Source: JBAYJM01 sp041665065 (lineage in GTDB: Bacteria; Patescibacteriota; Patescibacteriia; 2-01-FULL-39-33). Taken from it: a DNA stretch of 64,000 nucleotides. The number at the start of each line of letters is the position of its first letter. Position 1 is the first letter of the stretch. The stretch lies in assembly GCA_041665065.1 (NCBI GenBank), contig JBAYJM010000003.1, positions 1 through 64,000 of the forward strand, written 5' to 3'. Made by a program: the position numbers and the translations under genes. Shown one piece after another: positions 33,210-41,126 of this stretch. The notes below the pieces were generated by a model. The model was not told where the DNA came from. It made no database searches and saw only the letters and a list, made by a program, of their open reading frames with translations.

Positions 33210-34463
33210 ATGAAAAAAACATATCTTATCATCGCAGGGATAATGCTTGCCACCGCCGCCGTATTGTCCTCTTATTTTATAGCTCCGGCAAATTCAACTT
33301 CAAATAATAAAATTACTGAGGATAAAAATTTACAAAGTTTATTTGTAGACCAAACGTCAGATGCATCTTACTTTTTGGAGCCCCAGAGCTATAGCCAAAT
33401 TCCAGACAGTACAGTGACTATTCATCCAGCGACCGGAGGCAGTACCGCAACTAAAATTGCCATACTTATTCCTCAAACCCATCGCTATCCCGGAAGCAAT
33501 ATATCTGACTCAGTAAATGATTCAGCGGTCATTGCGCAAGGACAAATATATAAAATCATATCCTATCTCGAAAAAGCGGGGGCCAATACAGTAATGGCGG
33601 AAGGAGACCTAGAAGGAAAAATACCCGATGATAAGATTAAAAATCTTTCACAAAAAATTACATTGAAAGAAGAACTTAAAGCTGAAGTTCAAAAAATTAA
33701 AGGATCAGACCAAGGTGAAATCACGCCTCAATTTTATACAGCCGTGGAAAATCTTATTTCATCAATTGATAGAGAAATACTTCTTGCCGGTGCGCCGTAT
33801 AAGTTAAAGGCGGAAGGATATAATATAAATCTTTACGGCACAGAAGATCAGAAACTCCTAGATAACTCAGCTGAAATAGTAAGAAATACGATTTATCTTC
33901 AAGACAGGCTATCTGCATTACAAGGAGTAAATACTGTTGGCTTTAGCTTGAGTAAAACAAGTCTTGTTAATCCTGAAAACAATTCAACACTTAAAGATAA
34001 ATTATTAGAACTGTTACAAAATAGAAGCTTGGTTGCAAATACTTCAGATATAGATAATGAACTGAAGATGAACAAAATTAATGCGGCGAATAATTCAGAC
34101 TTAAACGCCTTGCTTGATCAGGCTCAAAACACCTACAATGAAATTAAGGAATTAGACAAACCCCAAACAACAAACTCTTCCGCTCCATCAAGACAACAAA
34201 ATCCATATAATAATATTAATGACGTTGGGACAATACAAAATCTCATAAAGGATAACAACGATAAACTTCAGGAGACCGTTGTTGATCAAAGAAATCAAAG
34301 TACAGCAGAAAAGTTTGTTCAGCTACTTTCTGCTCAAAATAAGGATGTTGCCATAATAACATTTGGATCAGAACACCAAGAAGGGCTAATCCAAGAATTA
34401 AATAAAAGAGGTATATCAGTGGTAGATATACTTCCTAATGAAGTCGGTCAGAAAACACAATAA
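33210..34463 (+). CDS. Exported TIKI/TraB-like putative metalloprotein
   Basis: 417 residues with an N-terminal signal or anchor (TYLIIAGIMLATAAVLSSYF). Conserved-looking motifs are spread as in the TIKI/TraB/EreA-like superfamily: IAILIPQTHRYPG (His91), NTVMAEGDLEG (Glu131/135), DQRNQSTAEKFVQLL (Arg361-Asn362) and ITFGSEHQEGLIQELNKRG (His389). A helical, Asn/Gln-rich middle (~140-340) separates the halves. If the match is right, the protein is an extracellular metal-dependent hydrolase. The similarity is distant and rests on motif order only. It lies in a block of exported proteins, divergent from the ECF sigma gene. Confidence 0.5.
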   Translation: MKKTYLIIAGIMLATAAVLSSYFIAPANSTSNNKITEDKNLQSLFVDQTSDASYFLEPQSYSQIPDSTVTIHPATGGSTATKIAILIPQTHRYPGSNISDSVNDSAVIAQGQIYKIISYLEKAGANTVMAEGDLEGKIPDDKIKNLSQKITLKEELKAEVQKIKGSDQGEITPQFYTAVENLISSIDREILLAGAPYKLKAEGYNINLYGTEDQKLLDNSAEIVRNTIYLQDRLSALQGVNTVGFSLSKTSLVNPENNSTLKDKLLELLQNRSLVANTSDIDNELKMNKINAANNSDLNALLDQAQNTYNEIKELDKPQTTNSSAPSRQQNPYNNINDVGTIQNLIKDNNDKLQETVVDQRNQSTAEKFVQLLSAQNKDVAIITFGSEHQEGLIQELNKRGISVVDILPNEVGQKTQ

Positions 34464-34483
34464 ATGTGATCTCAACCAAACAT

Positions 34484-34515
34484 AAAACAGTCCGCTACGA
34501 CGGACTGTTTTATTT
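34484..34515. terminator. Bidirectional terminator
   Basis: AAAACAGTCCG pairs with CGGACTGTTTT around CTACGA, and further T residues follow. It serves the TIKI/TraB-like gene and the converging LGNL-repeat gene. Confidence 0.85.
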
Positions 34516-34551
34516 TAAGAGATAAACAAGCATGACTTTTGGATATTTTGA

Positions 34552-35163
34552 TTACATTCCTCCACCAAATAACTTATCTAAAATAATCAAGTTTCCAAGA
34601 TTGCCAGTACCCAATCCACTGTTGCCTAAAAGATTACTATTTCCGCCAAATACAGAATTAAGAATTAATAAATTGCCCAGTGAATTATTGCCAGTTGTTC
34701 CAGTGGTTCCAGTACCAAATAGATTTAACCCGGTATCACCGCCAAAGAGCTCATTTAACAAGAACAAATTGCCCAAGTTATTGCTGCCGTCAGTACTACC
34801 TAAAATTCCCGTCCCTAATGTATTATTACCGCCGAAAATAGAATCCAGGATTAATAGATTGCCCAAGGAGCTGTTACCAAGTATACTTCCATTGCTAGCA
34901 GTGCTTGCCGTAGTGGCTGCGACTGTTCTAACGACGGTATTTGCCGCCTGAGTGGATCTTGGCTTACCAAAAAGATCATCGCTACCAGAAAACTTAATAA
35001 CATCGGTATACTGGGATATTTTGCTTGGTCCGGATATTTTTTCATATCCAATTGGTGCAGTCGGTGTTTGTGCCATGGCAGTCATTGGAGAAATCACACC
35101 AACAACCCCCAAAGCCACTACCATGGTGACGGTAGCCAAAGCCAACTTTTTAAATAAAGACAT
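34552..35163 (-). CDS. Secreted protein with four LGNLxxLxxxFGG repeats
   Basis: 203 residues. A classic signal peptide (FKKLALATVTMVVALGVVGV.., cleavage after AMA at ~31), a ~60-residue Ser/Thr/Ala stretch, then four imperfect repeats: SLGNLLILDSIFGGN (99-113), NLGNLFLLNELFGGD (129-143), SLGNLLILNSVFGGN (161-175) and NLGNLIILDKLFGGG (188-202). They are joined by Gly/Asn/Thr linkers, with period 27-32. There are no cysteines and no membrane segment after the signal. The regular hydrophobic core with Gly turns suggests a solenoid or self-assembling fibre. No family is recognised. Confidence 0.75.
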   Translation of the reverse strand: MSLFKKLALATVTMVVALGVVGVISPMTAMAQTPTAPIGYEKISGPSKISQYTDVIKFSGSDDLFGKPRSTQAANTVVRTVAATTASTASNGSILGNSSLGNLLILDSIFGGNNTLGTGILGSTDGSNNLGNLFLLNELFGGDTGLNLFGTGTTGTTGNNSLGNLLILNSVFGGNSNLLGNSGLGTGNLGNLIILDKLFGGGM

Positions 35164-35361
35164 ATATTTATATATTAAAAAATTAATAAATTTTTTTTCG
35201 ACCTTTTGGAATTAAGGATCACTTATTTTGTTTATATAGCTTCTTGATCCTTGCGATAAATTAGACGCCAGTATTTTTTTATTATGACTAAAAAATCGAC
35301 TTCATGTAAGATAAATGAAGCCGATTCATATTTAATTGTTTTTGTCTATTTACTAATATGC

Positions 35362-35940
35362 CTATTTACCAATAAGTACGGCGTCAATGCCCTGTATCAC
35401 TCCATTAGATGCTATGAGATCTGGGGCTATAATTTTAGCCCCATTTATAGTAATGACATTATCAGTACCTCCTATCGAAACCGTCGTATTATTTATACTC
35501 TCGAATGAATCACCAGCCCGTAGACTATCCTTTAGACGGGCTCCACTTACAATGTGGTTTTGCAAAACCTTAACTAAAAACTGCCTATCATTTACTAGCC
35601 TCTGTGCGGTTTTTTGATCAATTTTTCCAAACGCCTTATCGGTTGGCATAAAGATGGTATATGGTCCACCCACATTGAATGACCCGTCTAGCCCAGACTG
35701 CAACATAGCAACAAAAAAAGTATTAAAATTACCCGTCGCACGTGCCAAAGACACAATATCCATGAGCTCGATATTATTGTTCTGGCTTGTAGATGATGTG
35801 GCGTCGATTTGCAAATTGTTATTAGTTGTTTGAGACAATTGTTTAAAATTATTTTCTTTTTGGCCATTTGGATAAAAAATACCCAAACTGACAACCACAA
35901 CAACTATAATTATTCCCAAAATTAAAATCATCGCCCTCAT
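35362..35940 (-). CDS. Membrane-anchored fasciclin (FAS1) domain protein
   Basis: 192 residues: one N-terminal helix (MILILGIIIVVVVVSLGIFY), a short Asn/Ser-rich linker, then a single FAS1 domain with both conserved boxes: H1 GPYTIFMPTDKAFGKI and H2 at the end (APDLIASNGVIQGIDAVLI). LVKVLQNHIVSGARL is also typical. FAS1 domains mediate cell adhesion. The protein faces outward and may help hold the cell to a surface or host. Confidence 0.92.
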   Translation of the reverse strand: MRAMILILGIIIVVVVVSLGIFYPNGQKENNFKQLSQTTNNNLQIDATSSTSQNNNIELMDIVSLARATGNFNTFFVAMLQSGLDGSFNVGGPYTIFMPTDKAFGKIDQKTAQRLVNDRQFLVKVLQNHIVSGARLKDSLRAGDSFESINNTTVSIGGTDNVITINGAKIIAPDLIASNGVIQGIDAVLIGK

Positions 35941-36031
35941 AATGATTTATTTTATTTATAACTTTCAATAACATAGCTAAAACAAGTTAAAACCCTATTA
36001 AAGATGAAGTGGACAATTTTTTTACCCAAAC

Positions 36032-36138
36032 AAAAAGGCACTCGCCTACTCGTTTGTGCCCCCTTGCACGACGCCAAAGCGTCGCCCATTTCACCTCACC
36101 CCCTTGGCAGAACCAGCCCTGCCAATGTCAGATATTGG
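36032..36138 (-). ncRNA. Candidate structured RNA with its own terminator
   Basis: On the minus strand three hairpins lie in series: TTGGCAG/CTGCCAA (36104-36110 with 36119-36125), CGACGC/GCGTCG with a TTTG tetraloop (36069-36084), and GGCAC/GTGCC (36037-36060) followed by TTTTTG as in a terminator. The first hairpin can exchange with an alternative CCAAT/ATTGG pairing (36122-36126 with 36134-36138). The segment is clearly GC-rich in an AT-rich 286-base gap between the VirB2-like and FAS1 genes and encodes no protein. It could be a small RNA or a leader with alternative folds for the FAS1 gene. No known RNA family was recognised. Confidence 0.4.
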
Positions 36139-36227
36139 TATTACATTTACGTCGTTTTTTAATCAAAATCTACTAAAAGAACTAGTTAAAGCTATTATAT
36201 ACTAATAATCATTAAAGCATCATTAAT

Positions 36228-36602
36228 TTAAACCGAGGTGGCGTTAATTAATACGCTTATAACAAAGGAAACAATTGCATAAGATGATAAAACAAGTATT
36301 AACCCAATAATCGCATTAAATAAAGCACTTCTGGCCTTTTTTATTTTTTCTTCATCTCCACCTGCGACCATCCACCTAAAACCGCTTAAAATTATCAGCA
36401 ATACGGCAATTAATACGATCAAACTTAGAAATATCCTAACCAGTCTTGATATGAAAGTTATCAAATCAACATTTGGCAATCCAAAAGTCCCCGCTTCTAG
36501 TAAGCCAACATTTACCGCAGACTGCCCAAACGTTAATGAAGGACAGAAAAAAAGTAAAATTAAAATACTAACTACAATATGGTTGAAATAATTTTTTTTC
36601 AT
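36228..36602 (-). CDS. VirB2/TrbC-like pilin protein
   Basis: 124 residues from ATG 36602 (MKKNYFNHIVVSILIL); the longer frame to 36656 lacks a signal peptide. Signal peptide, then a short exported loop and two long membrane helices (LVRIFLSLIVLIAVLLIILS; NAIIGLILVLSSYAIVSFVI) linked by FRWMVAGGDEEKIKKARSAL. This matches the VirB2/TrbC pilin family, very common in CPR genomes, often without other type IV secretion genes, as here. Possible role in DNA uptake or cell contact. Confidence 0.82.
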   Translation of the reverse strand: MKKNYFNHIVVSILILLFFCPSLTFGQSAVNVGLLEAGTFGLPNVDLITFISRLVRIFLSLIVLIAVLLIILSGFRWMVAGGDEEKIKKARSALFNAIIGLILVLSSYAIVSFVISVLINATSV

Positions 36603-36651
36603 AAGTTTTTGCCTAATAACACTTAACGCTGGCTCACCATCAAAATGACTA

Positions 36652-36685
36652 AACAAAAAAAACGCCTTCTGCCAAAGGTGTTTTT
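36652..36685 (-). terminator. Terminator-like hairpin upstream of the VirB2-like gene
   Basis: AAACGCCTT (36660-36668) pairs with AAGGTGTTT (36675-36683) and, on the minus strand, a run of T follows. It may block transcription arriving from the RND side. Confidence 0.5.
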
Positions 36686-36823
36686 ATTGCGATTTTTATC
36701 TTTTAATAACTTAATTTATAAAAAATTAAGTATAATAATTTTAATCCTGCTCGTCTATTATATATCAACTGAAAATAATTAAAAAATTAAATAGAAATTA
36801 TTGTTCAGATAATTTATAACCGT

Positions 36824-37612
36824 ATGTCAAAAGCAGCATTTTTTGTTTTATTAATCACCTCAATTATTTTTCTTTTCTACGGCATACACTTGAGCATAGC
36901 CAAACAGAATGAAAATGGCGCCCTGCTCTATCCTCTATATGCCAATGATTTCAAAGCCATAAAAACAGATGTTGTTCAAAAAATAGCTAGCATCCCAAAG
37001 AATACAAATATTAACGACAAGACAAAACTGATTATACATGACGTAGGATTTATCTCTCAAGCCCCCAGGGGTAATTGGAGCGATGCGAGATTGCAGGATG
37101 GCTGCGAAGAAGCATCATCGTTAATGGCTTTTAATTGGGCCACAAAACAAAATAACCTAAGTGCGATTAAGGCGGAAGAGAAAATAGTCAGCATATCAAA
37201 CTGGGAGAAACAAAAGATTGGCATTTTTAAAGATACCTCGGTACAAGATACTGCCGACAAAATATTGAGCGATAATCTAGGATTTAATAATTACGAAGTT
37301 AAAAAAGATATTTCCATCAATGATATAAAAAATGAAATTTACAATGGAAATATAATTATAATTCCAGCCGATGGCAGAAAGCTAAATAACCCAAACTTTC
37401 GTCCTCCGGGGCCACTACATCACATGTTGCTGATTATTGGCTATGATCCAGGTAAAAAGGAATTTATTACAAACGATCCCGGAACAAGACTGGGAGAAAA
37501 ATATCGCTATAGTGAAAAAATTATAGATAATGCCCTAAGAGACTATCCGACGGGAAACCACCTTAAAACAAACGAGATTAAAAAAAATATTATTGTTGTA
37601 AAACAGCTATAG
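36824..37612 (+). CDS. C39-like peptidase, membrane-anchored
   Basis: 262 residues. N-terminal helix (AAFFVLLITSIIFLFYGIHL) without a lipobox, then a C39_2 domain: Cys94 in LQDGCEEASSLMAFNWATK, His200 in GPLHHMLLIIGYDPG and FITNDPGTRLGEKY. It is a clear paralog of the lipoprotein at 16425 (same Cys, His, Asn/Asp motifs and spacing of ~100 residues). It converges on the RND gene. Target unknown; an extracellular peptidase or peptidoglycan cross-link enzyme is possible. Confidence 0.82.
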   Translation: MSKAAFFVLLITSIIFLFYGIHLSIAKQNENGALLYPLYANDFKAIKTDVVQKIASIPKNTNINDKTKLIIHDVGFISQAPRGNWSDARLQDGCEEASSLMAFNWATKQNNLSAIKAEEKIVSISNWEKQKIGIFKDTSVQDTADKILSDNLGFNNYEVKKDISINDIKNEIYNGNIIIIPADGRKLNNPNFRPPGPLHHMLLIIGYDPGKKEFITNDPGTRLGEKYRYSEKIIDNALRDYPTGNHLKTNEIKKNIIVVKQL

Positions 37613-37687
37613 GACTGCTCATAACCATGGTGAAAGGTGAAAAAACATTTTTACAGAGTGGCCAAACCGCTACTGAACTGCTACGAA

Positions 37688-40600
37688 TTATAATTTTTCC
37701 TTAGGATTAATTACTGTAGCAAAAATAATTGGAACTATAAATAATGTTAAAAATGAAGAGATGGTTAGTCCAAAAATAACTGCGCTTCCAAGTGATTTCC
37801 AAACATCATTAGATAATGTTATAGGAATCAAGCCCAAAATCGTACAGATTGAAGTAATAAATATAGCCTCTAGCCTTGATTTTCCTGCATCAACAATTGA
37901 TTCAGTAAATTCTATATCGTGCTTTAAATTTAAATTTATTTTATCAATTAGAATAATAGCATTTTTTACCACAATTCCAAACAAAGCCAACACACCAATA
38001 AGCCCCGGAAAACTCAAAGTAATCCTTGATATAGCAAGTCCGAAGAATACGCCGATAAGCGCTAATGGGATTGTCATCAAAACAATAAATGATTTCTTAA
38101 ATGAATTAAACTGAATAACTAATGTTGAGATAATTAACACAAAAGCAATTATCATGGCGTACAAAATGGAAGTGACTGATTCCGTATTCTGTTCATTTTC
38201 ACCGCCATAAACAATACTATAACCGCTTGGCAATTTATAATTTTTAGCAACTAAATCCTGGAATTTCTTTACTACATCATTTGGCCTTGTCTTGCCTTCA
38301 ACTCCCGCAGATAAGAGAACTGCTGATTTTTGATCAATACGAGTTAAAGAATTTACTGAAGGCGTCAACTTGATGGTTGCAACATCTTTTAAAAATACTG
38401 GCTGTTTTCGGTTATTTATAATTTGTAAGTTTTCAATTGCTTCAAGATTGGGAATTTTATTTTCATCAAAAGTTGCGTTTACATCAATTTCTTTTCCATC
38501 CCTGATAACTGTAGTAATTTTTGTGCCGGCAATTGCCATTCTCATAACACCACCAACTGATGCGGAGTTTAAATTATAAAATTCCATTTTAATCGGATCA
38601 AGAAAAAAAGTATATTCTGCTGGCGCTTCCTTAAGAGATACTTCAGAATCAACTACGCCGGGTATTGAGTCCAAATACGGCTTTAAATCATTAGCAATCT
38701 TATCAATAGTTTGTAAATCCTTGCCATATACTCTGGCTTCAAATGCCGCTCCAGCTGGCGGACCGGAAGAAGGATTTGCCAAGGTAATAGTTGCGCCTTT
38801 TATATCCTTGATATCGTCTCTTATTGCATTTGCCAATTCAAAAGATTTGAGTTTCCTATCTTTTTTATCTTTTAAATTTATTGTAATGGAAGCAACATGA
38901 GATGACTGCGAAGATCCGCCACTGAGAAATGAACTTCCTCCACCGCTACCAACAACCGTATCGAAACTCACTATCTCGGGATATTTCAAAAGCTTTTCTT
39001 CAACTTTTATAACGATGGAGTTTGTAACATTAACATTGGTTCCAATCGGTGCTTCAATACCTAAGCTAAGCGTAGTTTGATCAGAAACAGGAAAAAATTC
39101 GGTTGCCACAATTCCTGTTGCAAGCAATGCCGAACCGGCGATAAATAATGCAAAAGCGATTCCAATTACCGTAAACCTTATTTTTTTTGTTGACAATAGC
39201 TTCCTTAAAGTCCTCTCATACCATGGCAGAATTAATTCCATACTGATAAAGCCATTCATAACTCTTCCCCAAATAGTCTTATGCTCCGTATGTGATTTTG
39301 TATTTAACTTTTCTTTAATTAAATCGTCATTTTCTGATTCAAGCTCAATGAGTTTTTTATTTTCTTCAAATTTTGATTTTAAATTTTTCTTCTTGTAAAA
39401 AAATACCATAAAAATCACCAAGCCAACCAAAACGATTCCAGCAATAATTCCAATTGGATTTTTTGTTGATAATGCAAATATAGCAATGGCAATCAAAACA
39501 CCGATTGCAACAAAATATGATTTTTTTGTAATTCTTGATCTTTCAAGCGTTGCCGCCAATGGAGGATTTATGACTAAGGCAACTATAAGCGAGGTTATAA
39601 GTGTTACTGATACCGTAATTGGGATTGATTTTATAAATTCACCAATAATTCCGGTTGAAAGAAGCAGGGGCAAGAATGCCCAAACCGTGGCTAAAGTAGT
39701 TGTCAGTAACACGCCTTTATAGTCTCTTAAGACCAGCAACACAGCCTCCTCAGGAGTAAATTTGCCAGTCTTCATATATTGTTTTGTTGCCGTCACAACC
39801 ACAATCGCATCATCAACAAGCAACCCCAAAGCCAGCAACAATGAAAAAATAGAAAGAAAATTCAAGCTAATTCCAGATGCAAGCATAGTTCCAAAAGTAA
39901 TAAAGAAAACAAGCGGAACGGCAAGACCAGCCACAAAAGCTTCCTTCAACCCGACGATTAAAAGTAAAACACCAAAAACCAAAATTATTGTAAGAATAAA
40001 ATCATGCGTCAATTGCTCAAAGTTGTCATTTATATCTTTGGAAGCGTCAACAATTGTAGTTGTTTTTATATCAGGATATTGCTTAAGCTGTTCTTCCAAG
40101 GTTTTTTTGCCCGACTCAACTGTCTGAGGAATTGATTGTCCAACTTTTTTAATAATACTTAAAGTTACTGCTTGTTCAGGCGCTTGACCATTTGCTGATA
40201 ACCTTGAAAAGACAGTTTTTTTAATTGCCTTTTCCTGGACTCTGGCAATATCTTTTAGATATACGATTCCGCCATTATCAGTATGTAAAATAGGAATATT
40301 CCCAAGAGCCTCGGCGTCAAAAAATCGCGAATCCGTCCTGATTGAATAATTGAATTCACTACCTTCAAAGGTTCCGGCTGGGACTGCTAAATTTGTGGCT
40401 CTAACTAATTGATTGGCAGAGTCAGTTGAAAGTGAAAACTGAACAAGCTTGTCGGGATCATAGGCAATCTGAAATTCCTTTTCATCGCCTCCGGAAACCT
40501 GGACTTCTCTAACGCCAGGGATTTTTTCTAATTCATCCTTGATATCATCACCAATTCCCCTAAGAGTAAATCCGTCGTATGGACCGGTTATGGTAAACGT

Positions 40601-41125
40601 CCATATTGGTGAATCATCCAAAGAAATTTCTGTAACAACAGCATCATTAGCATCTTGAGGCAGATTGTTTTGTATTGAATTCACTTGGTCTTTCAAACGC
40701 CTTATGGCATCATCAACGTTTTCATTTGCATCAAATTCAACCGTAATGGCGCTTAGAGAATTGGCAGAATTTGAAGTGATTTTTTTTATTCCCTTGACTC
40801 CGGAAATTCCTGTTTCAATTTTTTTTGTTACAAGCTCTTCCATGTCTGCCGGTGAAACTCCCGGATAAACATCTGTCACAATAGCAATTGGAATTTTTAC
40901 TTCGGGATTTGATTCTCTTGGTAAATTTACAAAAGAATAAATGCCCCAGGCGGAAATTAGCAGCAAAAGCAAAAAAACCACCTTTATATTTTTAACAAAG
41001 AAATATAAAAATCCTTTTTTAAGTGACTTATCAAAAGTCAGATTTTCTAAGTATTTATAATCACTAGATTTTTCTTCACCCGATAAATTGGCGGGTTCCG
41101 CTATTAATTTGATTTCTTCTGGCAT
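37688..41125 (-). CDS. RND-family efflux transporter with two extra helices
   Basis: 1145 residues, HAE1/AcrB-like. The proton-relay pair is present (Asp438-Asp439 in LLALGLLVDDAIVVV) with the TM10 Lys in GIVVKNAIILID. The two large porter domains lie at ~70-370 and ~690-1000. A hydrophobic insertion at ~536-578 (YFVAIGVLIAIAIFAL; IIAGIVLVGLVIFMVFFY) between TM6 and TM7 would raise the helix count from 12 to 14. It is followed by a charged stretch (KKKNLKSKFEENKKLIELES). It works with the adaptor at 41127 (1 base away) to export drugs or lipids. No TolC-like gene is nearby, as expected in a one-membrane cell. Confidence 0.92.
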   Translation of the reverse strand: MPEEIKLIAEPANLSGEEKSSDYKYLENLTFDKSLKKGFLYFFVKNIKVVFLLLLLISAWGIYSFVNLPRESNPEVKIPIAIVTDVYPGVSPADMEELVTKKIETGISGVKGIKKITSNSANSLSAITVEFDANENVDDAIRRLKDQVNSIQNNLPQDANDAVVTEISLDDSPIWTFTITGPYDGFTLRGIGDDIKDELEKIPGVREVQVSGGDEKEFQIAYDPDKLVQFSLSTDSANQLVRATNLAVPAGTFEGSEFNYSIRTDSRFFDAEALGNIPILHTDNGGIVYLKDIARVQEKAIKKTVFSRLSANGQAPEQAVTLSIIKKVGQSIPQTVESGKKTLEEQLKQYPDIKTTTIVDASKDINDNFEQLTHDFILTIILVFGVLLLIVGLKEAFVAGLAVPLVFFITFGTMLASGISLNFLSIFSLLLALGLLVDDAIVVVTATKQYMKTGKFTPEEAVLLVLRDYKGVLLTTTLATVWAFLPLLLSTGIIGEFIKSIPITVSVTLITSLIVALVINPPLAATLERSRITKKSYFVAIGVLIAIAIFALSTKNPIGIIAGIVLVGLVIFMVFFYKKKNLKSKFEENKKLIELESENDDLIKEKLNTKSHTEHKTIWGRVMNGFISMELILPWYERTLRKLLSTKKIRFTVIGIAFALFIAGSALLATGIVATEFFPVSDQTTLSLGIEAPIGTNVNVTNSIVIKVEEKLLKYPEIVSFDTVVGSGGGSSFLSGGSSQSSHVASITINLKDKKDRKLKSFELANAIRDDIKDIKGATITLANPSSGPPAGAAFEARVYGKDLQTIDKIANDLKPYLDSIPGVVDSEVSLKEAPAEYTFFLDPIKMEFYNLNSASVGGVMRMAIAGTKITTVIRDGKEIDVNATFDENKIPNLEAIENLQIINNRKQPVFLKDVATIKLTPSVNSLTRIDQKSAVLLSAGVEGKTRPNDVVKKFQDLVAKNYKLPSGYSIVYGGENEQNTESVTSILYAMIIAFVLIISTLVIQFNSFKKSFIVLMTIPLALIGVFFGLAISRITLSFPGLIGVLALFGIVVKNAIILIDKINLNLKHDIEFTESIVDAGKSRLEAIFITSICTILGLIPITLSNDVWKSLGSAVIFGLTISSFLTLFIVPIIFATVINPKEKL

Positions 41126-41126
41126 A

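Noticed and set aside
34532..34951. Plus-strand Pro/Leu-rich 139-codon frame
   Set aside because: It is the antisense of the LGNL repeats; Gly/Asn codons read backwards give Pro/Val/Leu. The minus frame has a signal peptide.
35215..35257. AAGGATCA/TGATCCTT dyad upstream of the LGNL-repeat gene
   Set aside because: 8-bp arms with a 20+ base loop and no clear promoter; too weak to call a regulatory site.
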